A program made the translations under genes and the position numbers. Below, in pieces: positions 33,859 through 45,118 of a DNA stretch of 64,000 nucleotides; position 1 is the first letter of the stretch, and every line of letters begins with the position of its first letter. The notes under the pieces are model-generated. The model was not told the DNA's origin. It did not search any database and was given only the letters and a program-made list of their open reading frames with translations. Source of the DNA: Mycolicibacterium hassiacum DSM 44199 (GTDB taxonomy: Bacteria; Actinomycetota; Actinomycetes; Mycobacteriales; Mycobacteriaceae); contig NZ_LR026975.1 of NCBI RefSeq assembly GCF_900603025.1, forward strand, positions 496,001 to 560,000, written 5' to 3'.

Positions 33859-35495
33859 AGGGGAATATTCCCGTGCTTCTTCGGCGGCACCTGCGTGATC
33901 TTGCGCTCCAGCAACCGCAGCGCCGTCGCGACGTACCCGCGGGTGTGCGACGGCGGGATGACCGCGTCGATGAAGCCGCGCTCGGCCGCGATGTACGGGT
34001 TGACCAGGGTGTCCTCGTACTCCTGCTGCAGCTTCAGGCGCAGCGCCTCGACGTCCTCGCCCTTCTTGGCGGCCTCGGCGAGCTGCTGGCGGTAGACGAA
34101 CCCGACCGCGCCGGAGGCGCCCATCACCGCGATCTGCGCCGTCGGCCAGGCGACCGCGACGTCGGCGCCCATGTCCTTAGACCCCATGACGCAGTACGCG
34201 CCGCCGTAGGCCTTGCGGGTGATCACGGTGACCTTGGCGACCGAGGCCTCACCGTAGGCGTACAGCAGCTTGGCGCCGCGCCGGATGATGCCGTTGTACT
34301 CCTGGTCGGTGCCCGGCAGGAAGCCCGGCACGTCGACGAACATCACGATCGGGATGTTGAAGCAGTCGCAGGTCCGGATGAACCGCGCCGCCTTCTCCGA
34401 GGCGTTGATGTCCAGGCAGCCGGCGAACTGGGTGGGCTGGTTGGCCACCACACCCACCGAGCGGCCCTCGATGCGGCCGAACCCGACGATGATGTTCTGC
34501 GCGTAGCCGGCCTGGATCTCCAGGAACTCGTCGTCGTCGAGCACCCGGGTGATGACCTCGTGCATGTCGTACGGCTGATTCGGCGAGTCCGGGATCAGCG
34601 TGTCGAGCTCGAGATCCTCCGGGGTGAGGTTGTCCTCGATCGAGCCCTCCGGCACCACCGCCGGATATCGCGGCGGATCGGTGCGGTTGTTGCTCGGCAG
34701 ATACGACAGCAGATCGCGCACGAAGTCCAGCGCGTCCTGCTCGCCGGAGCCGACGTAATGCACCGTGCCCGACTTGGCCATGTGGGTGTGGGCGCCGCCG
34801 AGCTCCTCCATCGTGACGTCCTCGCCGGTGACCGTCTTGATCACGTCCGGACCGGTGATGAACATCTGGCTGGTCTGGTCGACCATGATGATGAAGTCGG
34901 TCAGGGCGGGGGAGTACACGTGCCCACCGGCGGCCGCGCCCATGATCAGCGAGATCTGCGGGATCACGCCGGACGCCTTGATGTTGTTGTGGAAGATCTG
35001 GCTGTACAGGCCCAGCGAGACCACGCCCTCCTGGATGCGCGCGCCAGCACCGTCATTGATGCCGATCAGCGGTCGGCCGGTCTTGAGCGCCAGCTCCTGG
35101 ACCTTGACGATCTTCTCGCCGTAGACCTCGCCGAGGCTGCCGCCGAACACCGTCGCGTCCTGGCTGAAGATGCACACCTCACGGCCGTCGATGGTGCCGT
35201 AGCCGGTAACCACACCGTCGCCGAACGGGCGCTTCTCGGCCAGCCCGAAGTTGGTGCTGCGGTGCCGGGCCAACTGGTCGAGCTCGACGAACGAACCCTC
35301 GTCCAGCAGCGCCAGGATGCGCTCACGAGCGGTCAGCTTGCCCTTGGCGTGCACCTTCTCGATAGCGGCCTCGCCGACCGGGTGCATCGCCTCCTGGGTA
35401 CGCCTGCGCAGATCGGCCAGCTTGCCCGCGGTGGTGTGGATGTCGATCTCGTGCTCTGCCGAGGGCTCGACGGACGGCTCATGAACGCTAGTCAT
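33855..35495 (-). CDS. accD5: Propionyl/acyl-CoA carboxylase beta subunit AccD5
   Basis: 546-residue carboxyltransferase that moves CO2 from AccA3 biotin to propionyl- or acetyl-CoA. Methylmalonyl-CoA from it feeds multimethyl-branched lipids. Motifs are [20 protein letters not shown], the oxyanion glycines [13 protein letters not shown] and [14 protein letters not shown], and the C-terminal [20 protein letters not shown] and [19 protein letters not shown] chose the ATG at 35495 ([16 protein letters not shown]); the open frame runs 355 codons further upstream, across the birA gene, as an antisense shadow. Confidence 0.95.
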   Translation of the reverse strand: MTSVHEPSVEPSAEHEIDIHTTAGKLADLRRRTQEAMHPVGEAAIEKVHAKGKLTARERILALLDEGSFVELDQLARHRSTNFGLAEKRPFGDGVVTGYGTIDGREVCIFSQDATVFGGSLGEVYGEKIVKVQELALKTGRPLIGINDGAGARIQEGVVSLGLYSQIFHNNIKASGVIPQISLIMGAAAGGHVYSPALTDFIIMVDQTSQMFITGPDVIKTVTGEDVTMEELGGAHTHMAKSGTVHYVGSGEQDALDFVRDLLSYLPSNNRTDPPRYPAVVPEGSIEDNLTPEDLELDTLIPDSPNQPYDMHEVITRVLDDDEFLEIQAGYAQNIIVGFGRIEGRSVGVVANQPTQFAGCLDINASEKAARFIRTCDCFNIPIVMFVDVPGFLPGTDQEYNGIIRRGAKLLYAYGEASVAKVTVITRKAYGGAYCVMGSKDMGADVAVAWPTAQIAVMGASGAVGFVYRQQLAEAAKKGEDVEALRLKLQQEYEDTLVNPYIAAERGFIDAVIPPSHTRGYVATALRLLERKITQVPPKKHGNIPL

Positions 35496-35762
35496 GGCAC
35501 TGGATGGTATGCGTCCCGCAGCAGTCCACACCAACGCGCCCCACGGAACCGGCACGTACCCGTGCCCGCCGGGGACCGTTCGGCGCCCGGGTGATCGGTC
35601 GGCACCGGCCGGTGTGCCGGGCGCGGGCCGATCACCGGGGATCCGGGCATGTGAGCATTCCCACACCGTCGGCGGACCGACCCGGGCCGATACGTCCGAT
35701 CCGGTGCCCGCGGGTGATCTGCTTAGGGGACAACGAGTGGACGAGCGGGGAAGGGAGCCGAC

Positions 35763-36575
35763 ATGACCGTGGAGCAGTGGCGGGCGCCGCTGGACGAGGC
35801 TGCGCTGCGCGACCGGGTGCTCGGTGCCGGGGGGTTCTGGCGGCGACTGGACGTGGTGGCCGAGACGGGTTCGACCAACGCCGACCTGCTCGCCCGCGCC
35901 GAGCGCGGCGAGGACATCGACGGTGCGGTGCTGATCGCCGAGCATCAGACCGCCGGCCGGGGACGGCAGGGGCGCACCTGGAGCGATGTGCCCGGCGCGG
36001 TGATCACGATGTCGGTCGGGGTCGACGCCGCCTCGGTGCCCACCGCCGGATGGGGCTGGGTGCCGCTGGCCACCGGGGTGGCGATCGTCGACGCGGTGAC
36101 GCCGCTGGGCGTGACGGCCGGGCTGAAATGGCCCAACGACGTGCTGGCCGGCGACGGCAAGCTGGCGGGCATCCTCGTCGAGGTCGCACCCACCCAGCAG
36201 AGCCTGGTCATCGGCATCGGACTGAACGTCTCGTTGCGGCCCGACGAGATCGGTGTCCCGGACGCCACCTCGCTGGTGGCGCTCGGGGTGGCCGATCCGG
36301 ACCGGGCCGCCGTGATCGAGCGGTTGCTGAGCGCCCTGGGGCGTAGACTCGCCGCCTGGCGTGCCGCCGGAGGCGCCGATGCCGCGCTGGTCGCCGACTA
36401 CCGGGCGCGCAGCCGCACCCTGGGGATGAAGGTGCGGGCATTGCTGCCCGGTGGCCGTGAACTCGTCGGCGTCGCCCGCGACATCGACGGCGAGGGCCGG
36501 CTGCTGGTGGAGACCACCGAAACCGTGACCGTCTCGGCCGGTGACGTGGTGCATGTCCATCCCGCCGGCAACTGA
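35763..36575 (+). CDS. birA: Biotin-[acetyl-CoA-carboxylase] ligase BirA
   Basis: 270-residue monofunctional biotin protein ligase without an N-terminal DNA-binding domain, as in other mycobacteria. It makes biotinyl-AMP and attaches biotin to AccA3 and other carrier domains. Motifs are [16 protein letters not shown], the GRGRQGR loop in [34 protein letters not shown] and a C-terminal SH3-like cap. The ATG follows GAAGGGAG. It is divergent from accD5 across 267 bases. Confidence 0.94.
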   Translation: MTVEQWRAPLDEAALRDRVLGAGGFWRRLDVVAETGSTNADLLARAERGEDIDGAVLIAEHQTAGRGRQGRTWSDVPGAVITMSVGVDAASVPTAGWGWVPLATGVAIVDAVTPLGVTAGLKWPNDVLAGDGKLAGILVEVAPTQQSLVIGIGLNVSLRPDEIGVPDATSLVALGVADPDRAAVIERLLSALGRRLAAWRAAGGADAALVADYRARSRTLGMKVRALLPGGRELVGVARDIDGEGRLLVETTETVTVSAGDVVHVHPAGN

Positions 36576-36582
36576 CCCGAAC

Positions 36583-36588
36583 TAGGGT
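36583..36588 (+). promoter_or_regulatory. -10 box of a leaderless promoter (PH-domain gene)
   Basis: TAGGGT, seven bases before the ATG at 36596; it supports that start over the GTG at 36587. Confidence 0.45.
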
Positions 36589-36595
36589 GCTGACC

Positions 36596-37114
36596 ATGGG
36601 TTATCCGGACAATGTGCTGGCCGCCGACGAGAACGTCGTGCTGCACCGCCACCCGCACTGGAAGCGGTTGGTCGGCCCGGTTCTCGTGCTGCTGGTGACG
36701 AGCGCGGTCGCCGCGTTCGGCGCCGGTTACGTCAGCCAGACCGACTGGGACCCCACTGCGCGCAACGTGGTGCTGGCCGTCATCGGCGCGGTGTGGCTGG
36801 TCATCGTCGGGTGGTTGACGTTGTGGCCGTTCCTCAATTGGTGGACGACCCATTTCGTCATCACCGACCGGCGGGTCATGTTCCGCCAGGGGGTGCTCAC
36901 CCGGTCGGGGATCGACATTCCGCTGGCCCGGATCAACAGCGTCGAGTTCCGCCACGGCATCGTCGACCGGATCCTGCGCACCGGCACGCTGATCATCGAG
37001 TCGGCGTCACAGGATCCGCTCGAGTTCACCGACATCCCGCGCGTGGAGCGCGTCCACGCGCTGCTGTATCACGAGGTCTTCGACACCCTCGGCTCGGAGG
37101 AGTCGCCCAGCTGA
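36596..37114 (+). CDS. PH (YdbS/bPH2)-domain membrane protein
   Basis: 172-residue membrane protein. Two helices (LVGPVLVLLVTSAVAAFGAG and VVLAVIGAVWLVIVGWLTLW) precede a bacterial PH domain (THFVITDRRVMFRQGVLTRSG, IPLARINSVEFRHGIVDRIL, GTLIIESASQDPLEF). It is the homologue of Rv3278c by position. Function unknown, although the conserved place next to birA and gtrA-like genes is general in mycobacteria. It overlaps the convergent GtrA-like gene by 46 bases. Confidence 0.88.
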   Translation: MGYPDNVLAADENVVLHRHPHWKRLVGPVLVLLVTSAVAAFGAGYVSQTDWDPTARNVVLAVIGAVWLVIVGWLTLWPFLNWWTTHFVITDRRVMFRQGVLTRSGIDIPLARINSVEFRHGIVDRILRTGTLIIESASQDPLEFTDIPRVERVHALLYHEVFDTLGSEESPS

Positions 37115-37767
37115 GCGATCGGCCGGGCGCGCCGGCTGTGTGGCCGAAGCGGCGTGACGATCCCGTCCGGGTCGAACCCGGGGCTCTCGGCCTGGTGCAG
37201 GTGGTGGTCGCGCACGTCCTCCATGGCCTCGGCGATGCCGCCGTCGGTGAACATGGACTCGATCGCCTTGTCCGGGTTGCGGCCGAACTCGTCGGGGAAC
37301 ACCCAGCGCCGGAACGCCCAGAACCGGAATGCCATCTGCAGCAGGTTGCCGACGATGTAGGCCGAGACGAAGTCGGCGATGTTCTCGACCGTCAGACTGA
37401 CCTCGGGCACCCGCAGCATCAGCACGTAGCTGGAGAACCACAGCGGCGCCATGCTCAACACCACGCCGACCCCGCTGAACCCGAAGAACAGCAGCGCCTC
37501 GTGGTGGCGCTCCCGGCCACCGCGGTCGCGGAAGCTCCATTCCCGGTTGAGGATGTATGACGCGATCACCGCGACGATGCCGGCAATGATCTTGGCGGTG
37601 ACGGGCTTGGGCTCCAGCACGGTGAGCTTGAGCGTGTAGAACACCGCCGAGTCGATGACGAAAGTCGTGGCCCCGACAATCGCGAACTTGATCAGTTCGT
37701 GATGCCGCTCGAAATACGGCCGGACCGGTCGCGGCAGCCGTGCGATCGTGGCGTCGGTAAAGGACAC
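37069..37767 (-). CDS. GtrA-like membrane protein
   Basis: 232 residues with four membrane helices in a GtrA domain (IKFAIVGATTFVIDSAVFYT, AKIIAGIVAVIASYILNREW, FFGFSGVGVVLSMAPLWFSS, IVGNLLQMAFRFWAFRRWVF). GtrA proteins are thought to carry polyprenyl-linked sugars across the membrane for envelope glycan synthesis. A cytosolic tail of about 60 residues follows. The GTG at 37767 lies eight bases after TACACT; longer upstream frames are antisense to purK. It is the homologue of Rv3277 by position. Confidence 0.87.
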   Translation of the reverse strand: MSFTDATIARLPRPVRPYFERHHELIKFAIVGATTFVIDSAVFYTLKLTVLEPKPVTAKIIAGIVAVIASYILNREWSFRDRGGRERHHEALLFFGFSGVGVVLSMAPLWFSSYVLMLRVPEVSLTVENIADFVSAYIVGNLLQMAFRFWAFRRWVFPDEFGRNPDKAIESMFTDGGIAEAMEDVRDHHLHQAESPGFDPDGIVTPLRPHSRRARPIAQLGDSSEPRVSKTS

Positions 37768-37860
37768 AACAGCGCAGTGTACGGAAAACGGCCGTTTCGC
37801 GTGTACCCGTGCAGGTCGCGGGGATGAATCCGGCGAATCGGCCCGTGACACCATAGGTGG

Positions 37861-39099
37861 GTGCCACCCGAACCCACGTCGGTGCCCAGGTCCTGGCCGG
37901 TCGTGACCATGATCGGCGGCGGACAACTGGCCCGGATGACCCATCAGGCCGCCATCGCGCTCGGACAGCGTCTGCGGGTGCTGGCCGTGACCCCCGACGA
38001 TCCCGCCGCGCAGGTCACCCCCGATGTGGTGATCGGCAGCCACGACGACCTCGACGCGCTGCGCCGTGCGGCCGCGGGGGCCGATGTGGTGACCTTCGAC
38101 CACGAGCACGTCCCGCCCGAGCTGCTCGACAAGCTGGTCGCCGACGGGGTGAACGTCGCGCCGCCGCCGTCGGCGCTGATCCACGCCCAGGACAAGCTGG
38201 TGATGCGGCGCCGGCTGGACGCGCTGGGCGCGCCGGTGCCGCGATTCGCCGCGGTGACCGCACCCGCCGACGTGGACGCCTTCGCCGCCGGCGCCGACAC
38301 CGCGCTGGTCGTCAAGGCGGTGCGCGGCGGTTACGACGGACGCGGGGTCACCCTGGCCCGCGACACGGCGCAGGCCCGCGAGGCGGCCGCGGACTTTCTG
38401 CAGTCCGGGGTCGGGGTACTGGTCGAGGAGAAGGTGGAGATGCGCCGCGAGCTGGCCGTGCTGGCGGCCCGCTCCCCGTTCGGGCAGGGCGCGGTGTGGC
38501 CGGTGGTGGAGACCGTGCAGCGCGACGGTATCTGCGTCGAGGTCATCGCCCCGGCTCCCGGCCTGGACGACGACGTGGCCGGCGCGGCGGGCCGGCTGGC
38601 GCTGCGGATCGCCGACGAGCTCGGGGTGGTCGGTGTGCTGGCCGTCGAGCTGTTCGAGACCGTCGACGGCGGGCTGGTGGTCAACGAACTGGCCATGCGC
38701 CCGCACAACTCCGGGCACTGGACCATGGACGGGTCGCGCACCAGCCAGTTCGAGCAGCACCTGCGCGCGGTGCTGGACTACCCGCTGGGGGACACCACCC
38801 CGTTGGCGCCGGTCACGGTGATGGCGAACGTCCTTGGCGCACAGCAGATTCCGACGATGAGTATGGACGAGCGGGTGCATCATCTGTTCGCCCGGTTCCC
38901 GGATGCCAAGGTGCACCTGTACGGCAAGGCCGAACGGCCGGGCCGAAAGATCGGACATGTCAACGTCGTCGGAGCTCCCGGCGGATCGATCGACGACGCC
39001 GACTACGTGGCCGACGTCCGCAATCGCGCGGCGCTGGCCGCACACTGGTTGTCGCATGCGGAATGGACGGACGGATGGGATCCACATGACGAGCGATGA
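37861..39099 (+). CDS. purK: N5-carboxyaminoimidazole ribonucleotide synthase PurK
   Basis: 412-residue ATP-grasp enzyme converting AIR, ATP and bicarbonate to N5-CAIR in purine synthesis. Motifs are [20 protein letters not shown], the ATP-grasp segment [14 protein letters not shown] and the metal-binding [20 protein letters not shown] region. It starts at GTG 37861. It overlaps purE by 14 bases, and PurE takes its product directly, so the two form one operon. Confidence 0.95.
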   Translation: MPPEPTSVPRSWPVVTMIGGGQLARMTHQAAIALGQRLRVLAVTPDDPAAQVTPDVVIGSHDDLDALRRAAAGADVVTFDHEHVPPELLDKLVADGVNVAPPPSALIHAQDKLVMRRRLDALGAPVPRFAAVTAPADVDAFAAGADTALVVKAVRGGYDGRGVTLARDTAQAREAAADFLQSGVGVLVEEKVEMRRELAVLAARSPFGQGAVWPVVETVQRDGICVEVIAPAPGLDDDVAGAAGRLALRIADELGVVGVLAVELFETVDGGLVVNELAMRPHNSGHWTMDGSRTSQFEQHLRAVLDYPLGDTTPLAPVTVMANVLGAQQIPTMSMDERVHHLFARFPDAKVHLYGKAERPGRKIGHVNVVGAPGGSIDDADYVADVRNRAALAAHWLSHAEWTDGWDPHDER

Positions 39100-39640
39100 G
39101 CGCCCCGGCGGCGGGCCGACGCCCCCGGCTCCCCGTGTCGGCCTGATCATGGGCAGCGACAGTGACTGGTCGGTGATGCAGGACGCCGCCGAGGCGCTGG
39201 CGGACTTCGACGTGCCGTTCGAGGTCGGTGTGGTGTCCGCGCACCGCACCCCCGGACGCATGCTCGACTACGCGCAGACCGCCGCCGAGCGGGGGATCGA
39301 GGTGATCATCGCCGGCGCCGGCGGGGCGGCGCACCTGCCGGGCATGGTGGCCTCGGCGACGCCGTTGCCGGTGATCGGGGTGCCGGTTCCGCTGGCCCGG
39401 CTCGACGGGCTGGACTCGCTACTGTCGATCGTGCAGATGCCGGCCGGGGTGCCGGTGGCGACGGTGTCGATCGGCGGGGCCCGCAACGCCGGCCTGCTCG
39501 CGGTCCGCATCCTCGGGGCCTCGGACCCGGCGCTGCGTGCTCGGATGGCGAAGTATCAGGAGGAACTCGCCGAACTGGTGCTGCAGAAGGACGCGGCGCT
39601 CAGGGATCGTCTGCTGGGGGATCGGCCGGCCGGGCAGTAG
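39086..39640 (+). CDS. purE: N5-carboxyaminoimidazole ribonucleotide mutase PurE
   Basis: 184-residue class I PurE that isomerises N5-CAIR to CAIR. The active-site motifs are complete: [23 protein letters not shown] with the catalytic histidine, and [13 protein letters not shown]. The ATG at 39086 lies inside the 3' end of purK. After the stop, GGAACG-TTCGGC-CGTTCC can form a short hairpin. Confidence 0.95.
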   Translation: MTSDERPGGGPTPPAPRVGLIMGSDSDWSVMQDAAEALADFDVPFEVGVVSAHRTPGRMLDYAQTAAERGIEVIIAGAGGAAHLPGMVASATPLPVIGVPVPLARLDGLDSLLSIVQMPAGVPVATVSIGGARNAGLLAVRILGASDPALRARMAKYQEELAELVLQKDAALRDRLLGDRPAGQ

Positions 39641-39787
39641 GCTGGCGGCGACGGAACGTTCGGCCGTTCCGCTGGCTCCTCGGGAACCGGTGCGCACGGC
39701 GGTCCGGCGCGGATGGTTGCGGCGACCGGGCAGAATTCCGCGCCGAATGAGACCGGTAAAGTTGCCGGCGAGTAGCAAGGAGTGATC

Positions 39788-40948
<1,161 letters not shown>

Positions 40949-41039
40949 CCCCACCGGCAACGGAATAGCATTCCTGGTCGCTGCTCGGCGACTGTGACAG
41001 CCGCTGCCTCACTCTCGGCGGAGGATGTGGCGCGCGCCG

Positions 41040-41744
41040 TCAGCCCTTGGTGACCTTCTCCGTCCGGCGGCGGCGGTCGAGCAGCGCCGGATCCGGATTG
41101 GCGACCTGCACCAGCGACGCCCCCGCCGCCAGCACCGCCAGCAGGTTGGCGATCAGCTCGTCGGCCGTCGCCCACCCGGCGCTCGACATCACCCGGTCCT
41201 GCGCGGTAAACCCTTGTGCCGCAGCAGATTCGCGGGCAGCGGCCAGCACCTCGGTCACCGATCTGCCGTCCAGCGCCGGCCCGGGCGCGGTCTCGGGCAC
41301 GATCTGGTCGCCGTGGGCGCGCACCGCGGTCGCGTAATCGGTCACGCCGACCGGCAGATCGGGCACCGGTTTGCCGAACGGGTCCAGCGACAACACCGCG
41401 ACCTCGCCGACGCCGACCGCCCCGTCGGCCTCGGGCAGCCGGTTGATCGTGCACAGCGCGGCGTCGGCGGGGCCGGACAGCACGACCTCCGCACCGATCC
41501 ACCAAATCCCGAACAGCACCGCCGCGGTCTGCCAGTGTGCGGGCAGCAGCACCGCGACCCGCTGCCCGGGGCCGACGCCGAGCTCGTCGCGCAACAGGTT
41601 GCCGGTCTTGGCCGCCCAGTTGACCAGGGTGGCGGTGGACAGTTCGATGCGTTCACCGGTCGCGTCGTCGTAATAGGTGATCCGCGGGCCGGCCGGATCG
41701 CTGTTCATCAACGGGTCGAGGATCGCCGAACTGATCGTGGTCAC
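41040..41744 (-). CDS. TIGR03089 family protein (AMP-binding-like)
   Basis: 234 residues related to the N-terminal part of acyl-CoA synthetases (PRITYYDDATGERIELS, VNWAAKTGNLLRDELGVGPG, VAVLLPAHWQTAAVLFGIWW) but with no ATP/AMP-binding signature or C-terminal lid, so it is not expected to activate acids. The family is actinobacterial and uncharacterised. The GTG start lies two bases after the stop of the LCP gene; both follow the order of Rv3267-Rv3268, so cotranscription is likely. Confidence 0.85.
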   Translation of the reverse strand: MTTISSAILDPLMNSDPAGPRITYYDDATGERIELSTATLVNWAAKTGNLLRDELGVGPGQRVAVLLPAHWQTAAVLFGIWWIGAEVVLSGPADAALCTINRLPEADGAVGVGEVAVLSLDPFGKPVPDLPVGVTDYATAVRAHGDQIVPETAPGPALDGRSVTEVLAAARESAAAQGFTAQDRVMSSAGWATADELIANLLAVLAAGASLVQVANPDPALLDRRRRTEKVTKG

Positions 41745-41746
41745 GG

Positions 41747-43216
41747 CTAGTACACGCACTCCGGATCGTCAGAGCCTGCGGTGATGATCCGCGGCGGGGG
41801 CGGTGCCTCCGGCACGGTCTGGGTGACGCCGACCGGGTCGGCGCTGGAGTAGGTGCTGTCCTCGTTGCCGAGGCCCGAGCCCGGCCCGGTGTAGTCGTCG
41901 GCGAGCACCACGCGAACCGTGCCCGCTGCCACCGAGGCGTCCTCGACGACCGGGACGCCGCCGAGGCTCTCCGACACCGCCTGTGCGCCACGGTCGTCCG
42001 CGCCCGGGGCCAGCACCCGGCTGGTGGCCACCGGGGTCCCCTCGTAGTTTCCGGTCGCCCCGGCGGTGAAGCCCTTGCCCGCCAGCACCCGCGACACCGA
42101 CGCGGCCAGGCCGTTGATGTCGGTGGCGTTGAGCACCTCGACGGTGGTCTTGTCGGGGCTGTAGGCCAGCTCCTCGGTCTTGCCCTCGTCCTGGTCGTGC
42201 AGCAGGTTGGCCACCCATTTCTTGACCTCGGCGGGGTCGACCCGCACCACGCTCTGCATGCCGTCGTCGCTCCAGCCGTTCTCCTGGAGCACCGGGATGG
42301 TGGCGAACGCGACGTTGCCGGCGGCCAGTTTCTGCAGCTGCTGCGCGAACTGCATGACGTCCCAGCCGTCGGAGAGCACCACCGAGCGCTGTACGGCCTC
42401 CTGCAACCGTTCCAGGGTCGCCGGGCTGGACAGCGTCTTGCCGGAGATCACCTTGTGTGCCAGCGACGCCATGAACGCCTGCTGACGGGTCACCCGGTCG
42501 AGGTCGCCGCGGGGCAGGTTGTGGCGCTGGCGCACGAAGCTCAGCGCCTCGGGGCCGCTGAGCCGTTGCCAGCCGGCCGGGAAGTCGGCACCGGAAAGAG
42601 GTTCGTAGACCGGTTCTTTGAGGCACACGTCGACGCCGCCGAGGGCATCGGTGATCAACGCGAAGCCGAGCAGGCCGATCTCGGCGTAGTGGTCGACGGT
42701 CACCCCGGTCAGGTTCGCGACGGTCTTGATCAGCGCCTCGCGGCCGGCCGCGGTAGCCAGCGGCTCGGCCTCGGCCGGATCCATCCCGTCCTCTTCGACC
42801 AGCTCCTTCATCTTCTCCAGGCGCACCGAGCCGTAGACACCGTTGATCTTCATCTTGCCGATGCCGGGCGCTGCGACATAGGAGTCGCGGGGGATCGAGA
42901 TCGCCGTCGCGGACGTCCCGTTGTTGGGAATGCGCACCAGGATGATCGTGTCGGTGTTGTTGGCCTCGTCGGCACCGGCGCGCAGGGTGGCGAGCTCCTC
43001 GGCCGACAGCGGGTTGCCGTGGGCGTCGGTGCGGCTGTCGATGCCGACCAGCAGGATGTCGACCGCTCCGTCCTCGCCGCCTTCACCCAGCGCGAGCGGG
43101 GAGATCTGGTTGATCCCGGATTCGAACGCCCGGATCTTGCCCCAGGCCACGCCCGTGCCGATCAACACCGTCAACGCCATCGACATGGCGATGATCCGAA
43201 GTGTGCGAGCGGGCAT
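41747..43216 (-). CDS. lcp1: LytR-CpsA-Psr family arabinogalactan ligase
   Basis: 489-residue membrane-anchored LCP protein. One N-terminal helix (IIAMSMALTVLIGTGVAW) is followed by the LCP domain: VDILLVGIDSRTDAHGN, DTIILVRIPNN, ISIPRDSYVAAPGIGKMKIN and FVRQRHNLPRGDLDRVTRQQ carry the arginines and aspartates that bind the lipid pyrophosphate. A LytR_C domain (TTVEVLNATDINGLAASVSR) ends the chain with a Pro-rich tail. It is the homologue of Rv3267 (Lcp1), which joins arabinogalactan to peptidoglycan. The ATG is six bases after TAACCT; rmlD and wbbL, which make its linker substrate, are divergent next door. Confidence 0.92.
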   Translation of the reverse strand: MPARTLRIIAMSMALTVLIGTGVAWGKIRAFESGINQISPLALGEGGEDGAVDILLVGIDSRTDAHGNPLSAEELATLRAGADEANNTDTIILVRIPNNGTSATAISIPRDSYVAAPGIGKMKINGVYGSVRLEKMKELVEEDGMDPAEAEPLATAAGREALIKTVANLTGVTVDHYAEIGLLGFALITDALGGVDVCLKEPVYEPLSGADFPAGWQRLSGPEALSFVRQRHNLPRGDLDRVTRQQAFMASLAHKVISGKTLSSPATLERLQEAVQRSVVLSDGWDVMQFAQQLQKLAAGNVAFATIPVLQENGWSDDGMQSVVRVDPAEVKKWVANLLHDQDEGKTEELAYSPDKTTVEVLNATDINGLAASVSRVLAGKGFTAGATGNYEGTPVATSRVLAPGADDRGAQAVSESLGGVPVVEDASVAAGTVRVVLADDYTGPGSGLGNEDSTYSSADPVGVTQTVPEAPPPPRIITAGSDDPECVY

Positions 43217-43222
43217 CAGCCC

Positions 43223-43228
43223 AGGTTA
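43223..43228 (-). promoter_or_regulatory. -10 box of a leaderless promoter (LCP gene)
   Basis: TAACCT on the minus strand, six bases before the ATG at 43216. Confidence 0.5.
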
Positions 43229-43283
43229 CTTGCGATGAACGCGCAGGCCCGGTAGCCCACTCCGGCGTGCCAGACTCCTGAGT

Positions 43284-44225
43284 GTGACGTCGAATGTGTC
43301 GCCGAACCCGCCCGGGCCCGTCGCAGCGCCCGACCGACCGGCTCCCGAGGCCCCGGCCCGCATCGTGGTCTGCGGCGCCGGCGGGCTCGTCGGCCGTGAG
43401 CTGACCGAGCGGGCTCGCGGCCGGGGCCGCCGGGTCGCGGCGTTCGGCTCGACGGACTGGGACATCACCGACCCGGCTGCGGCCGCCCGGCACATCCGGC
43501 CCGGAGACGTGGTGATCAACTGCGCCGCCTACACCCAGGTTGATGCCGCCGAGACCGACCCGGACGCGGCGCACGCGGTCAACGCGGTCGGTCCGGGGGT
43601 GCTCGCCCAGGCGTGTGCGCGCGCCGATGCTCGGCTGATCCACATCTCCACCGACTATGTGTTCTCCGGCACAAAGACCGAGCCGTATGAGATCGACGAC
43701 AGCCCCGGGCCGGTGAGCGTCTACGGGCGGACCAAGCTGGCCGGCGAGGCCGCGGTGCGGGCCGCCCTGCCCGGCGCGCACATCGTGCGGACCGCCTGGG
43801 TCTACCGCGGCGGGGAGGGCAGGGACTTCGTCGCGGTCATGCAGCGGTTGGCCGCCGGGGACGGGACGGTGGAGGTGGTCGACGACCAGGTCGGCTCGCC
43901 GACCTACGTCGCTGACCTGGTCACAGCCCTGTTGGAGGTCGCCGACAAGGGTCCGGCGCTCGCCGCGCCGGTGCTGCACGCGGCGAATGCGGGCGCGGTC
44001 AGCCGCTACGAACAGGCCCGCGCGGTGTTCGAACTCCTCGGCGCCGACCCGCAGCGGGTACGGCCGGTCGGCAGCGATCGACACCCCCGCCCGGCGCCGC
44101 GGCCGGTCTACTCCGCCCTGTCCGGTCGGCGGTCGGCCGAGGCCGGGTTGACGCCGCTGCGGGGTTGGCGGGAGGCCCTGGCCGCGGCACTCGCCGAACA
44201 CGGGCCGTTAACCTCTAGGCCGTGA
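43284..44225 (+). CDS. rmlD: dTDP-4-dehydrorhamnose reductase RmlD
   Basis: 313-residue extended SDR, the last step of dTDP-L-rhamnose synthesis, which is essential for the arabinogalactan linker. NADPH motif GAGGLVGRELTERARGRG, then NCAAYTQVDAAETD, STDYVFSGTKTEPY and the catalytic VYGRTKLAGE are all seen. It begins GTG 43284 and overlaps wbbL by four bases (GTGA). Confidence 0.94.
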   Translation: MTSNVSPNPPGPVAAPDRPAPEAPARIVVCGAGGLVGRELTERARGRGRRVAAFGSTDWDITDPAAAARHIRPGDVVINCAAYTQVDAAETDPDAAHAVNAVGPGVLAQACARADARLIHISTDYVFSGTKTEPYEIDDSPGPVSVYGRTKLAGEAAVRAALPGAHIVRTAWVYRGGEGRDFVAVMQRLAAGDGTVEVVDDQVGSPTYVADLVTALLEVADKGPALAAPVLHAANAGAVSRYEQARAVFELLGADPQRVRPVGSDRHPRPAPRPVYSALSGRRSAEAGLTPLRGWREALAAALAEHGPLTSRP

Positions 44226-45118
44226 GTGACGAACTGGTTGTGATCACGGTGACGTATTCACCGGGGCCACACCTGAATCGGTTCCTGGCGTCGTTGTCGC
44301 ATGCGACCGAACGCCCGGTGACCGTCGTCATGGCCGACAACGGCTCCACCGACGGCGCGCCCGAGGAGGCTCTGGAGCGCTACCCGAACACCCGGTTGCT
44401 GCGCACCGGCGCCAACTTGGGCTACGGCACCGCGGTCAACCGTGCGGTGCAGGCCTACCTGAGCAACCAGGACTCGTCGTACTCGGACTTCTTCGTGGTG
44501 GCCAACCCCGACGTGCAGTGGGGGCCGCACAGCATCGACCTGTTGCTGGAGGCCGCGAACCGCTGGCCGCGGGCCGGTGCGCTCGGGCCGTTGATCCGTG
44601 ATCCGGACGGGTCGGTGTATCCGTCGGCCCGCCACCAACCCAGCCTGATCCGCGGCGGCATGCACGCCGTGCTCGGTCCGGTGTGGAAGTCCAACCCGTG
44701 GTCCACCGCCTACCGCCAGGAGAAGATCGCCCCCAGCGAACGTGCGGTCGGCTGGCTGTCGGGATCCTGTCTGTTGCTCAGACGGGCGGCGTTCGAGGAG
44801 ATCTCGGGTTTCGACGAGCGCTATTTCATGTACATGGAGGACGTTGACCTCGGCGATCGGCTCAACCGGGCCGGTTGGCAGAACGTCTATGTGCCCTCCG
44901 CCGAGGTTTTGCACGACAAGGGACATGCGACCGGCCGGGACCCCGGCCGCAACTTGGCCGCCCACCACGCCAGCACCTACACTTTCCTCGCCGATCGGTA
45001 TCCGGCTGGGTGGCAGGCGCCGTTGCGATGGGCGATCCGCGCCGCACTCGCCGCGCGCTCTGGTCTGGTGGTTCGTAGTTCCCGGCGCAAGCAGGCGAAA
45101 GGACGGCGCGAAGCGTGA
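44222..45118 (+). CDS. wbbL: Rhamnosyltransferase WbbL
   Basis: 298-residue GT2 glycosyltransferase adding L-rhamnose to decaprenyl-PP-GlcNAc, the linker of mycolyl-arabinogalactan. Motifs are VVITVTYSPGPHLNRFLASL, VMADNGSTDGAPEEALERYP, the metal-binding area FVVANPDVQWGPHS, and SGSCLLLRRAAFEEISGFDE with YMEDVDLGDRL. It overlaps rmlD upstream and the guanylyltransferase gene downstream by four bases each. Confidence 0.93.
   Translation: MSDELVVITVTYSPGPHLNRFLASLSHATERPVTVVMADNGSTDGAPEEALERYPNTRLLRTGANLGYGTAVNRAVQAYLSNQDSSYSDFFVVANPDVQWGPHSIDLLLEAANRWPRAGALGPLIRDPDGSVYPSARHQPSLIRGGMHAVLGPVWKSNPWSTAYRQEKIAPSERAVGWLSGSCLLLRRAAFEEISGFDERYFMYMEDVDLGDRLNRAGWQNVYVPSAEVLHDKGHATGRDPGRNLAAHHASTYTFLADRYPAGWQAPLRWAIRAALAARSGLVVRSSRRKQAKGRREA

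Noticed and set aside
35496..36560. Upstream extension of the accD5 frame
   Set aside because: It is antisense to birA and unrelated to carboxyltransferases; the ATG at 35495 fits the family.
37768..39261. Upstream extension of the GtrA-like frame
   Set aside because: It is antisense to purK and purE with no membrane or other recognisable segment.
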